Origin: Ahaetulla prasina
Taxonomy: Eukaryota > Chordata > Lepidosauria > Squamata > Colubridae
Direction of reading: 5' to 3'
NCBI RefSeq assembly: GCF_028640845.1
Contig: NC_080540.1
Span: forward strand, 170,573,752 to 170,637,751
DNA: 64,000 nt
A program made the position numbers and the translations under genes. Below are positions 35,261 through 46,346 of the stretch, one piece after another; position 1 is the stretch's first letter, and the number at the start of each line of letters is the position of its first letter. The notes below the pieces were generated by a model. That model searched no databases and was not told the DNA's origin. It saw only the letters and a program-made list of their open reading frames with translations.

Positions 35261-37245
35261 CCTTCAATTATGAAAGTATTACCAGTCAAGAATTTCTCCC
35301 TATGCGTATTCTAATATGCATATGTGCATATATACAATGCAACAAACCTCTTTTTAAAGCCATTTAACTTTTACCCCTTCAACAGCATTTGGCACTGCAA
35401 TATCTATTTATATATTTAACAGGAAGACCAAAGGGAGAGATATTGACATAGATTTGCAGAGGACAATTACCACTAAAGGAGTCCTATCCCTAAATAGTAC
35501 CTCTTCTGACCTTACAATAGAAGTAGAGCCTTTAACAAAGATCTGGGTATATAGAATAGGTTCCAAAGAGGCATTAAATATCTTTTGGTCTAATATCAGC
35601 TGGAAACCTTTGAGGTTCTTTCAAAAGAGTTACTGTATATATAGTTCTTGGTGCATAACAACAAGTCCTGTGAGCTATATTTTACTCAATGCTTCTTATG
35701 GGCAGCCTGGATGTTACTTGAAACATCTTTGGAAGTTATTAGCTAGACCAGATAATTCAAAGTTTCCCTTCTCCAGAAGAGGGTGTAGCTGTCACATCAA
35801 ATAATTCATTTGATTAATGTGGAGGAGACGCTTCAACTGGGTCATATTGCAATGCAAACTTTCCAGCCCCCATTTCCTGGTCCTATACGAAAATCTACAC
35901 TTTTCTGCATTTTGCAATGCGGGTGGCAATTCTTAGTTCTTAGTATGTTTTAGCCTCCAGTCCCTTAATCATCTTTGTTGTGCTTCTCTGCACTCTTTCC
36001 AAGTGCAGATGAGACCTTATTTAAAAAAAAATATTCAAATTTTAAATTAGTGAAAATTTCTTAGAAAAATAGGTTTTAGTGAAAATGTGTATAGGAATGT
36101 ATATTGTAGGAGAAATGCATGTGAAGATGCATGAACATACCTGAAGGGACTGTTTGTTTGTTGGTTGCTTGAATTCACAGACTTAAACAGAAAGATGAGA
36201 GAATGAACTTACTAAGGATGGACAGATGAGGCATGAGAGAGCTCCAGCTCACTCACCCCCATTGAGTTACTTGTTGATTTTATATGTTAGAAAAGCAACA
36301 ATAAGCCCTAATATTTCGAGATTCACAAAGTCATAAAATAACATGGCATCAGACGAAATGCTCTGTTTGTTGCTTAGGAACTCTTTGAGTAACAAACCAA
36401 TACAATATAAACACATTCTTCATTTTCTTTAAGTTTCCCAGTCTGCAAGTATTAGCTTCTTCATTTGAAAAAGGTTGGGAGAGGAACTTTTCTCTACTTT
36501 TTGCAGTTAAGGTGTTCTGAATGATGCGGTTTTCTGCACTTTCTTTGTGCTGAATGACACTACCAGAGACCTTCTGTTTTTCTCATTTTGCTTCCTTCTC
36601 TTTGTTCTCTCTCTGTGCAGTGATGTACTTTCCTTTGATTTGTTTGCTCCTGATCTATCCCCAGCTTTCTTGTCAGCTTTCTCTCCCCTCCTGAAAACCT
36701 ACAGTACAGTGTAATAATGGCAACTTATTATTTTTCGCTGTCTTAACAGACACAGAAATGTGTTTCCTTTTAAACACATTGCTTGCAGAAAAGAGGCGAA
36801 AGCCATCAGTATCTGAATAGAGTGGAGATTGGGGGTGGGGGGGTGGGGGCAAGGAGGAGATATTTTTGTAGAGAAATTCTTCATTTTGTTTCCATCTGTA
36901 GAAAATAGGAGGGTTATATCTTTTCATGAAAGCCTTTCAAGCTTATCCTATGTACTAGAACTTTCTATCTTGTAATTTGCAAACGCTGAATTTTGAACCT
37001 TTTCACATTTCTAGAACTGTGGAAAATGGGCTAAAAAAATAACCACTTGTTTAACGACTTCAGGAAGATAAAGATGGGATAGCAGTTATACCTTTTAGCA
37101 GAATTTACGAAAGAATAGGTTTTGGCAGCTGAGCTGTATGATGTTTACTGCTCTCCATTAAGAATAATCAGATCAAAAAATTGAGACTAATTTTGAGATT
37201 AAGGTACCCAGTAACTCTGGGTACCTTCTATCTCTAAAGATAGAA
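34753..37245. other. Intronic stretch with (GA)n and a CR1 scrap
   Basis: (GA)n at 35210-35257. A minus-strand CR1 scrap at 35945-36005 (CTTAATCATCTTTGTTG, then CTCTGCACTCTTTCC). A short perfect hairpin GGTACCCAG/CTGGGTACC near 37203-37225. No gene. Confidence 0.5.
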
Positions 37246-37830
37246 AGCAGTAAAAGGAAAGAAAAAGACATGTACATCCAGAATAAACAACCCAGTACAT
37301 TAAAATAAAACTAACGTTAGCACAACAACCATCTTAAACGCTAGCCTGGAGTATAGCCAGATTTTTAAAGATTCGCCAAAAAGTTTCAGGTTCAGTGTTG
37401 AACAGATACTGATATGTGCAGGTTAGGCATGGGATGCTATTCCAGAGGTCAAGTACCATGCTTCCTGAGTCCCAGTAGATAAATTAAAGGGACCTCAAAA
37501 TTTCCACAATAGCTGGGGTTACCATGTGGGGAAAAATTACTGGAGATAGGTATTCCCACAGAGGACCAGGCCCTAAGCAAAGAAGGTCTTTAACCGGTAC
37601 CTTGAATTACACCAGATAGCCAACTGGCAACCAGTGCAGCTTGCAAAAAGAACCATGACACATGGGTATATTGTGGCATGTCCATCAGGATCTGCACCAT
37701 TGCATTCTGAACTAGCTGTAGTTTCTGAGTAGTCTTTAAGAGCAGCCTCATGTAGAATACGCGGTAGTATTCCATTAATGAGGGTAACAATGACATTGAT
37801 TATCTGAAGGCCATCCTACTCCAGCAGTGG
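37246..37830 (-). pseudogene. LINE-Y post-RT region fragment
   Basis: The minus strand reads LQLVQNAMVQIL, a counterpart of the LQLVQNAAARL motif of CR1/L2-group elements, then a degraded HVS..L..A.WLPV-like stretch and RKHGT. The plus strand shows the familiar antisense phrase CAACTGGCAACCAGTGCAGC. Many stops. Confidence 0.7.
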
Positions 37831-37849
37831 GCAGAAGTGGTGTAACAGA

Positions 37850-38057
37850 TGGATCTGTAAAATTTGTACTTATCCCTTTGTTTTTTTTCCTGCCCAGGTG
37901 TAAAACCTTGCTTTTCTCCACATTAAATTTCATTTTGTTGGATAGGGCCCATTGTTCAAGTCTGTCAAGATCTTCTTGGATCTTTTTGGATCCTGAGCTT
38001 GTCTTCAGGGTGTTGGCTATTGCTGCCAGTTTATTTGGGTTATCTGGATCTACTTCT
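37850..38057 (-). mobile_element. CR1 RT fragment, minus strand
   Basis: Complement of the CR1 RT thumb region (TTAAATTTCATTTTGTTGGA is the complement of the NKMKFN segment). Head-to-head with the plus-strand CR1 piece that follows. Confidence 0.75.
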
Positions 38058-38060
38058 TCT

Positions 38061-38250
38061 TAAGCTAGAAAAATGTGGGATAGACAGCATCACCACCAGA
38101 TGAATTCATAACTGGCTGACAAACCATACTCAATGAATAGTCCTTATTGGTACTACATCTACATGAAGGGAAGTAAGCAGTGGGTACCACAAGGTTCAGT
38201 CTTAGGCCCAGTACTCCTCATCTAAGTCATTTATGAAGATATTGAAGAAT
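38061..38250 (+). mobile_element. CR1 RT fragment, plus strand
   Basis: GAAAAATGTGGGATAGACAG, then CAGATGAATTCATAACTGGC, then CCACAAGGTTCAGTCTTAGG parallel the intact CR1 at 40705-40850 (KCGLDSTTTRW, GVPQGSVLGP). Decayed, then replaced by L1 at about 38255. Confidence 0.75.
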
Positions 38251-38254
38251 ATTG

Positions 38255-39200
38255 AGAACTTTTTTGTAAAAAAGTTAAAGCATTTTGGATTAAAGTATGG
38301 TGGATCATGCAGAATATTTTGAAAAAGAAGATTAAGTTTACTCCACAGCTCTCTCTACTAGGAATAATTATGGATTGTACAACTATAGAGACTAAATTGA
38401 TTTTGAACTTAATAACAGCCACGAGACTTTTGATTGCTCAATATTGGAAGAAAGAAGAATTACGTACAATTGAAGAATGGACACTCAAAGTATCAAATGT
38501 GGCAGAAATGGCAAAAATTTCTGCTTATTTGAAAGACTGTACACAAGAAAAATATATTTTAGAATGGAAAATGTGGATTGATTATATTCAAAATAAGTAT
38601 CAGATAAAAAAATATCGAATAGCATATGAGTAAATTTAGGAAATATTTTGTATAATATATAGATATATTTCTGAAGGAGAGGGGAATTGAGAGTGTGATT
38701 ATGTGTGGAGTGACTAGAGGTTATAATTTAGGAATTACTTTGGATTATGATTGTTAGTTTTGATACTCTGCATTTTGTTCTGGGAAGTCGGGGTGGGGGT
38801 AAGGGGGAGGGGAATGGGGGTTGAGGGTAGAGGATGGAGTGATGGTTAATGTACAGGGATTATTGAAGATGTGTAAATATAATTAATGTAGGGTCGGGTC
38901 TGCCCAGTTACCATTTTAGAATGGTGGGGAGGGAGAAAAGAGGAGAGAGTAGGAGGTAGGAAAGAGGAGAAGAGGAAGGAAGAGGGGCAGAAGGGGGAGA
39001 AGGAAGGTGTAGGGTGGAGGGAGGAGAGGATGTAGATAAGAGAAGGAGAGGAAGGTCTGGAAAGTAGAAGAAGGTAGAAGAGGGAAGAGTGTTAAAAAGG
39101 GGGGTGGTGACTGGGCAAACCTGACTAATTGTATATAACTGTACATTGGATGAGATGTTTGATATGATTGTAAAAATAAAACTTTTTTATGGAAAAAAAA
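38255..39200 (+). pseudogene. L1 3' end with polypurine 3' UTR
   Basis: Open frame 38307-38633 gives an ORF2 C-terminal segment (SLLGIIMDCTTIETKLIL, then EEWTLKVSNVAEMAKI, then MWIDYIQNK), followed by a G-rich and A/G-rich 3' UTR (38760-39115), AATAAAACTTTTTTATGG and an A-tail at 39201. 5'-truncated. Confidence 0.85.
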
Positions 39201-39312
39201 GAAGTGATTGGACAGCCATTTGTCTGAAATGGTGTAGGGTCTCCTGATTATACAGGGAGGTGGACTAGAAGACCTCCAAAGTCCCTTCAGACTCTGTAAT
39301 ACTATTACTGTT
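39201..39312 (+). mobile_element. CR1 3' end
   Basis: GATTGGACAGCCATTTGTCT, then GGTGGACTAGAAGACCTCC, then GTCCCTTCAGACTCTGTAAT. Follows the L1 A-tail directly. It may be the end of the CR1 at 38061 or a separate copy. Confidence 0.85.
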
Positions 39313-39769
39313 ACTGCTTTTCTTTTTTATGCCTTCCTGTTTTCATGGGCTAAATTCTTATTTTCCCAATCATTTCTGCTTATTTTTATTGAAGGTCATC
39401 TCTATTTTCCTCTACACCAGCCTGCTCACTATGTTTTGCAAGGTACTCTAGAAGACATCTGGGAAAGTGTATGAAACTGAGGGAGAATGAAGGGAGAAGA
39501 GTCACTGTGAGAATGTGACTCAGATTCTGTCCTGTGTCATCAAACTTTGGGGTGAATGGTTCTCAAGCTTGTGAACAGAAGCCTAACTGGCTAAACTCTA
39601 AGCTTCAGGTCTAATTCTATCCTATCAAATCCTTGCTGTCCACTCTCCAGCTTAGTCAAAGCACTAATTCCTTTACCAAGCCTTCATGCACCAGACCAGC
39701 ACTATTTTATACCATGGGCCTGACATGTGGCTCACTGGCAAAAACATTGGCTATACTTTTACTTTTACT
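39313..39769. other. Intronic stretch, nothing recognised
   Basis: No repeat or gene seen before the CR1 5' truncation point. Confidence 0.4.
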
Positions 39770-41338
39770 ATACACAATACCAATGAAGAAGAAAAATAAT
39801 AGATCTCAAAAGAAACCCGCATGGATGCATAAAGAATTATCTGACAAATTGAAAGACAAAAAGGACAAATATAAAAAGTGGAAAGAGGGGCAAATAACTA
39901 AGGCAGAATATCAGCAAATAGCCCGAGCCTGTAAAGATGAAGTGAGGAAAGCTAAGGCTCACAATGAACAAAGGCTAGCGACAAAAGTAAAAAATAACAA
40001 AAAAAGCTTCTTCCAACATGTTAAAAACAAGAAAAAAGTCAAGGAAACAATTGGCCCACTCCTGGGAGAAAGTGGCAAGAAGATGACAAGCAACAGGGAG
40101 AAAGCAGATCTACTTAACTCATTTTTTGCATCTGTTTTTACACAAAAGGAAAAAACAATCCAACCTATCAAAAACAGCACCACAAAAAACAGATTAGAAA
40201 CACAAGTTAAAATAGGGAAGAAAATGGTAAGTGAACACCTGTCTACCCTAGACGAGTTCAAATCACCAGGACTGGATGGATTACACCCCAAGGTTCTGAA
40301 GGAACTGGCAGACGTGATCTCAGAACCACTGAACTATATCTTTCAAAGATCCTGGAGCACAGGGGAGCTGCCAGAGGACTGGAAAAGAACTGATGTAGTT
40401 CCCATCTTCAAAAAAGGAAAAAAAAACAGATCCAGGAAACTACAGACCTATCAGCCTGACCTCAATACTGGGGAAGATTCTGGAAAAGATAATCAAGCTA
40501 TGAATCACCAAACACCTAGAAGCAAACAAAGTAATAACCAAAAGCCAACATGGGTTTGTCAAAAACAGATCATGCCAGACTAATCTTATTGCATTCTTTG
40601 ACAAAATGACAAAATTAGTAGACCAGAGGAATGCTGTCAATATAATTTACTTGGACTTCAGTAAAGCATTTGATAAAGTAGACCATAACCTACTACTAGA
40701 TAAAGTAGAAAAATGTGGGTTAGACAGCACCACCACCAGATGGATTCGTAACTGGCTGACCAACCGCACTCAACGTGTAGTCCTCAACGGAACTACATCC
40801 ACATGGAGGGAAGTATGCAGTGGAGTACCCCAAGGCTCTGTTTTAGGCCCAGTACTCTTCAACATCTTCATCAATGACTTGGACAAGGGGATAGATGGGG
40901 AACTCATCAAATTTGCAGATGACACCAAGCTGGCAGGAATTACCAATACTCCAGAAGATAGGCTCAAGTTACAGAAAGATCTTGACAGACTTGAACATTG
41001 GGCGCTATCTAACAAAATGAAATTCAACAGTGAAAAAAGTAAGGTTCTACATTTAGGCAAAAAAAACCCAAAATGCACAGGTACCATATATGTGGTACCT
41101 TGCTCAATAATAGTACCTGTGAGAGGGGGTCCTAGTGGATAACAATTTAGATATGAGCCAGCAGTGTGCAGCAGCTGCTAAAAAAGCCAACACAGTTCTG
41201 GGCTGCATAAACAGAGGGATAGAATCAAGATCATGTGAAGTGTTAGTGCCACTTTATAATGCCTTGGTAAGGCCACACTTGGAATATTGCATCCAGCTTC
41301 GGTCGCCACGATGTAAAAAAGATGTTGAGACTCTAGAA
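39770..41338 (+). pseudogene. CR1 LINE, RT part 1 (interrupted by hAT)
   Basis: The RT N-terminal part is in 39776-40583 (KKPAWMHKELSDKLKDKKDK, LLNSFFASVF, SPGLDGLHPKVL, LPEDWK). After a frame change the RT core runs 40606-41087 with LDFSKAFDKVDHNLL, GVPQGSVLGPVLFNIFINDL and the catalytic FADDTKLAG intact, then LEHWALSNKMKFN. The C-terminal part starts near 41107 in another frame and stops at the hAT insertion. 5'-truncated in the endonuclease/RT linker. The TSD copy CTCTAGAA is at 41331-41338. Confidence 0.93.
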
Positions 41339-41399
41339 CAGTGGTTCCCAACCGGTGTGCCGCGGCACTAAGGGGTGCCGTGAGATCTTTTGAGGGTGC

Positions 41400-41710
41400 C
41401 GCCAAAATTTCGGGGAAATTTCTCGTTCTCGGTCCCCTCCTTTTCACAAAAGGGTGGCTCCACCTGTTGAAAAGCCTCGAAAGCCCTCCCGGGATTGCTG
41501 ATTTGCTGATCCGCCGAGCAAACAAAACAACCCAGCCTCTCTCGGAAGCTCTCTCGCTCGCCGCTTTTCCATTCCCGAGGACGCCTTCAGTCGCCGGCCT
41601 GCGCTCGTCTACTTCGCTGGGAGGAGCTTCGGAGCTTCGGGACCGCTGGGAGGCAGGCAGGCAGGAAGGGTAAAGAGGACTCGGTTCTGCAGTGTGGACG
41701 CGATTTCCCC
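41400..41710 (+). promoter_or_regulatory. CpG-rich 5' segment of the hAT, possible promoter and first exon
   Basis: Dense CpGs, unlike almost all of the window. It ends with a possible splice donor at 41669/41670 (GGAAGG then GTAAAG). A pyrimidine-rich tract ending TTTTTTAG at 43632 lies 4 bases before the transposase ATG. Together these suggest an untranslated first exon and an intron of about 1.96 kb. This is inference. Confidence 0.4.
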
Positions 41711-42159
41711 CTTTCGCGCTTGTCGCCGTTAAATCCTTAGGAGAGAGGAAGGGGCTGGGGTTGGAGGGATTATTGGGGGATCGGGGATGGCAAGAAGTTT
41801 TTTTCGGTTCCTTTTCAGAACTGTGGAAGAAAGGGTGTTTTTTTCCCCTTTCCTAGAGTTTGTGTCTGTGATTACTTTCGGAATACCAAGCTGATTTTAT
41901 CATGCCTTTGCGATCCGCCCGAGTTATAGAATTAAAACAAACCCTTTCACTCGGCTCCCATTCATTCCTGCTGGTGGGGAGTCATTGGTTTGAGCAGCAT
42001 TCAGCCCACTTGGACTTGAGATCTCTGTTTTGACGCACTCTTGAGATTGAAGGCAGATTGGGGGGGGTTGCGTTGGGGGGGGGGCTGGGGAAAGAAAGGC
42101 AAAAGGTTTAAAACTAATGAGTTTATGCTGTAATGTGAAAGCATCTACGTGAAGCCAGT

Positions 42160-42360
42160 TTGGTATGATTATTAAGTCATCAACTAGAAACCAAGAGACG
42201 TTTAATTCTAGTCCTGCCTTGGGCACAAAGCCAAATTGGTGACCTTGGCCAGTCACTTCTCTTGTCCCTAGAAGAGGTAGAATTAGAATTAGAAAAGAAG
42301 TAGAATTGCCAAGTTACTTCTGAAAACAGCTGCCAAGAAAAGTTCAGTAGTCCAAAATGA
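42160..42360 (+). mobile_element. SINE relic inside the hAT
   Basis: CTAGAAACCAAGAGACGTTT, then TGACCTTGGCCAGTCACTTC, then CAGCTGCCAAGAAAAG, the same pattern as the SINE at 54035. Decayed and inside the putative intron. Confidence 0.6.
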
Positions 42361-43352
42361 TTTGAATGTGCAATTGTTTAAATGCAGTTTATTTGTCTAC
42401 TGATGGCTGATTTGTTTGAATGCAAAGCTTCCAAGAATTCCCTAGTTTTCGGATTTAGCTTGGTGTAGGATGGCCACACATTTACATGCAAAAGAGACAA
42501 TTAAAAAAACTAAGGAAACAAAAAGATCACATCTTCTCTAGCTGTCAGCACACAGATAAGCAGGGATTAACACCAAACAACCAAGCAGAAAACAATAGAA
42601 ATATTAAGGAGAAATATTCAAAGAAATATTAAGGAGAAAACCACATATCCACCAACATTGGTAGGGCAAGTTATTGTATATAAAAAGGCATCAAAGCCAC
42701 CATGACTAGCATAGATATGTTACCTAGCCAGGTAATGAAATTTCTTCAAGCAAATAATCAAGCTTAGAGAGTGCCAAGGAAAGTTATCCTAATTTACAGA
42801 TATTGTTTTTTATTCTGTATTCTCTTTAATTCTTACTTGTTTTAATGTATTTACGCATAAATGTATGTATAAGGAGCTCTGTAATGACAGGTTTACAGAA
42901 CAATGTATGAAATAGTATGATTGAAGTGGAAACAAGGCAGGGGTTGAATGAATAAAAAGTTACTATAAGGTTAGTGAACAGTGTTCGTGTAGACTAGATT
43001 TAGTGAGACTTCTTTTTCTTTTCACTTAACTCTCCTTTGCTTATCATATTCTATTATATTTTCTATGCTTTACTTACCATTGCTTATACAAAAGAAAGCA
43101 GTGCGGTTTGATTGATCCATCAGCATTCTCATTCATACTTCTCACCAGTGTAATTCCACATGGCACTTTAAAAACAAAAACAAATTGAAGCAGCCAACTT
43201 CACTATTCCAAAATAAGAGGGTAACAGCAGCTTAATGGCTACAAGCTTACAGAAAGGAATTTGAAGAAAACTGATTAATTAAGGATTTTTAAATGCTGAA
43301 GTTTATCTCTCAAAGTTTTAAAACGTGCAGGTATTTTAAAACGTGCAGGTAC

Positions 43353-43398
43353 ACGAGCACACAATAGATTTAAGCTTAATGTGAACCGCTACTAGCTC
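43353..43398 (+). mobile_element. LINE-X scrap inside the hAT
   Basis: AATAGATTTAAGCTTAATGT parallels the NRFKLNVNR codons of LINE-X at 21997-22025. About 45 bases only. Confidence 0.55.
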
Positions 43399-43636
43399 AT
43401 AAAGCGCTTCTCTTATTTTGCTGAAGGGAACTGGGCTCTGCACTTGGTTTGTGACTCACTCTCACTCGGTTTATTTGCTTTGGAACAGGGTAGTTTTGTC
43501 TTTGGGGGTTTTGCTCAGCAGTTATCCACTGAAACTATTGTTTCAGCGTGCAGGACTAGCCTAAGATAAAAGGTTTTAACATATTTTAATGGGGTTTTTA
43601 TAGGTTTTTTATTTTATTTTTTTATTTTTTAGAAGG

Positions 43637-45563
43637 ATGGATAAGTTCGTAGTGAGGAAGCGAAAAGTACAGGCAGATGAATCTCCAGACCAAATGGTGG
43701 CTTCCAGTATTGGTACTGCTTCGAAGTCAAACACTGAAGGTGTTCCTGCTCCATCTGAATCAAATTGCGAAAAGGGGAAACACGCATCTCTCTCGAAGAA
43801 AAGGACATATATTGATGCCTATTTAGCATATGGTTTTACTTCAACCAATGATGAAGATAATCCGTGTCCTGTGTGTTTAGTTTGTGGAGCTACACTCAGC
43901 AATGAGGCCATGGTACCTAGTAAGCTCAAGCGGCACCTCAATAGCAAACACCCTTTTGTGTCACAGAAGGACATGGCATATTTTTTTCGTATGTTAGAAG
44001 GGCAAAGTAAGGCGGCTACTAAAATGGTCAAGAAGGTAACAGTAGCTGACACTGCTCTTGAAACTTCCTTCAGAGTAGCAGAGCTGATAGCAAAGAAAAT
44101 GAAGCCTCATACAACTGGTGAAGAAATCATTGGCCCTGCATGCAACATAATTGTAGAAACAATGCTTGGCAAAGAAGCCCAGGAACAGATTTCGAAGTAC
44201 CTCTTTCCAACAACACAATCAGCCGTAGGATATCTGAAATGTCAACAGATATTAATGAAGAAGTTGTGAAGCAGATAAAATCGAAAAGAAAATTCGCATT
44301 GCAGGTAGATGAGAGTACTGACATAGCTGGAAAATGCCAACTGCTTGGGTTTTGCAAATTCATTGACAAGGATATTGTGGAACAGTTTATGTTTTGCAAA
44401 GAGTTACAGACTACAACTACTGGAGAGGATATCTTTGCATCTGTAAATTGTACCTCACTGAACATGGTCTTTCATGGAATTACTGTTGTGGCATATGTAC
44501 TGATGGTGCACCGTCGATGATAGGGAAGTACAAAGGCTTCATCACCAGGGCATTGAAAGAAAATCCATCTATAACTACAACTCACTGCTTCCTACACAGA
44601 GAGGCTTTAGTAGCCAAGACGTGTGGAGAAGAGTTAACTGAGGTTTTAAACCAGGCTGTCAAGATGGTTAATTTAATCAAATCCAGGCCACTGCAAAATA
44701 GAGTTTTTCAAAAGATGTGTCAAGAAATGGGTGCGAATCATATTTCACTGATTTTGCATACTGACATAAGGTGGTTATCAAGAGGTCGTGTACTGAACCG
44801 CGTTCTTGAACTCAAAGAAGAATTAGAAGCGTTTTTCCGAGAGGAGAGACATGATATATTCAGAAAGCTGCTTGAAAATCATACTTGGTGTTTGAAGCTG
44901 TCATATTTGGCAGACATTTTCATGAAGCTGAATGAACTAAATCTCTCAATGCAAGGAAGACTTGAGGGAATTGTAACATCAGTTAACAAGATGAAAGGTT
45001 TCCAGAGAAAGCTGAAATCATGGAAGTCGGCTGTTCAGAGAGACGATGTGTCAAACTTCCCTTCTCTTCAACAAGCAGGATATAACGGCTTTGGAACTGT
45101 AAAAAATCTGATTCTTAATCACTTGGAACAGCTGAGAGAAGCAGTTGATAAGTATTTTCCATCGCTGTCTACAGAAAAACTAGAATGGATTGTATCACCC
45201 TTCGAACTGGCTGACATGGCTGAAGAGCTGGACTTCACGGCAATAGAACGTGACGAATTTCTTGATATGTCTGCTGATTCAACACTGAAAGTCAAATTTG
45301 AGAAGAGTGACGAGACACTGGCAGCTTTTTGGCATGCAACATTGGGGGAATACCCTAATTTGGGTCAGAAAGCTATTTCTCTACTTTTGCCCTTCTCCAC
45401 ATCGTATCTGTGCGAGCAGGCATTTTCTGCCATGGCTACAATAAAATCGAAACAAAGAAATAGGCTTCTTTCACTTGAGGACGATATGCGGGTGGCATTG
45501 TCAACAATAAGACCTGATATCAAGAGTTTGTGTTCCAAGCATCAATCACAAGTTTCACACTGA
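43637..45563 (+). pseudogene. hAT transposase (BED-finger, ZBED5/Charlie-like), two frameshifts
   Basis: The ATG at 43637 follows an acceptor-like TTTTTTAG. The N-terminus is basic (VVRKRKVQ). A BED-type zinc finger follows near residues 75-105 (CPVCLVCG ... LKRHLNSKHP). The RNase-H-like core shows the first catalytic Asp (LQVDESTDI), the second (GICTDGAPSM) and the CxxH pair (HCFLHREAL). The C-terminal dimerisation region has LPFSTSYLCEQAFSAM. The protein is spread over three frames: frame changes near 44197 and near 44455, each consistent with loss of one base. It ends at a stop after SQVSH. Known: hAT transposases excise and insert by a DDE mechanism and make 8-bp duplications. Related domesticated genes exist (ZBED family), but the frame breaks argue against that here. 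Confidence 0.9.
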
Positions 45564-45898
45564 GTATACATGCATGGTGCACTGTGGTCTATTTGTGTGT
45601 TTGTCTTGTATCATAGTGTACTTGAATACATTGTGCAACTACAGTAAAACTTGTCACAATTACATATTTGTATCGTAATACTATTTTTTTTATTAAGGCA
45701 GAATCAGTTAAACAGTATTCTCATATCATCTAGGAGTATAAGGTGTTGTTGCATGCAAACTCTCGAAATGAAACAAATAAATAAATAATAATAAAAAAGC
45801 TACGGAGATTTTAAATATCTATTTCCTTATAAGGGTGCCGGGAACTTTTGAAAGGCTTTCCAAGGGTGCCTCAAACAAGAAAAGGTTGGGAACCACTG

Positions 45899-46346
45899 CT
45901 CTAGAAAGAGTGCAGAGAAGAGCAACAAAGATGATTAGGGGACTGGAGGATAAAACATATGAAGAACGGTTGCAGGAACTCGGTATGTCTAGTTTAATAA
46001 AAAGAAGGGGAGACATGATAGCAGTGTTCCAATATCTCAGGGGTTGCCACAAAGAAGAGGGAGTCGAGCTGTTCTCCAAAGCACCTGAGGGTAGAACAAG
46101 AAGCAATGGGTGGAAACTGATCAAGGAAAGAAGCAACTTAGAACTAAGGAGAAATTTCCTGACAGTTAAAACAATTAATAAGTGGAATGACTTGCCTGCA
46201 GAAGTTGTGAATGCTCCAACACTGGAAATTTTTAAGAAAATGTTGGATAACCATCTGACTGAGATGGTGTAGGGTTTCCTGCCTGGGCAGGGTTGGACTA
46301 GAAGGCCTCCAAGGTCCCTTCCAACTCTGTTGTTATATTATATTAT
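45899..46346 (+). pseudogene. CR1 LINE, part 2 (C-terminus and 3' end after the hAT)
   Basis: Continues the interrupted CR1: LERVQRRATKMIRGLEDKTY, then LIKRRGDMIAVFQYLRG, then NFLTVKTINKWNDLPAEVV and a stop at 46270. The 3' UTR has GGTTGGACTAGAAGGCC and GTCCCTTCCAACTCTG and ends in a TATTA run. This part is in one open frame from the insertion point. Confidence 0.94.

Larger units (their letters stand above)
41339..45898 (+). mobile_element. Autonomous-type hAT transposon, 4,560 bp, perfect TSD
   Basis: Seen: both ends carry CAGTGGTTCCCAACC (left as written, right as its complement), 15 identical bases. Flanks CTCTAGAA at 41331-41338 and 45899-45906 are identical 8-mers, and removing one restores the CR1 reading order. 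Contents in order: a CpG-rich segment (41400-41710), a long non-coding part with a SINE relic (about 42160-42360) and a LINE-X scrap (43353-43398), a transposase frame on the plus strand (43637-45563) and a 3' part. Charlie/ZBED-type hAT by end sequence and protein. Two apparent single-base losses break the transposase, so this copy is probably not autonomous now. Confidence 0.96.

Noticed and set aside
43637..45563. Domesticated ZBED-type host gene
   Set aside because: It lies between transposon ends with an 8-bp duplication and has two frameshifts, so a mobile element is the simpler reading.
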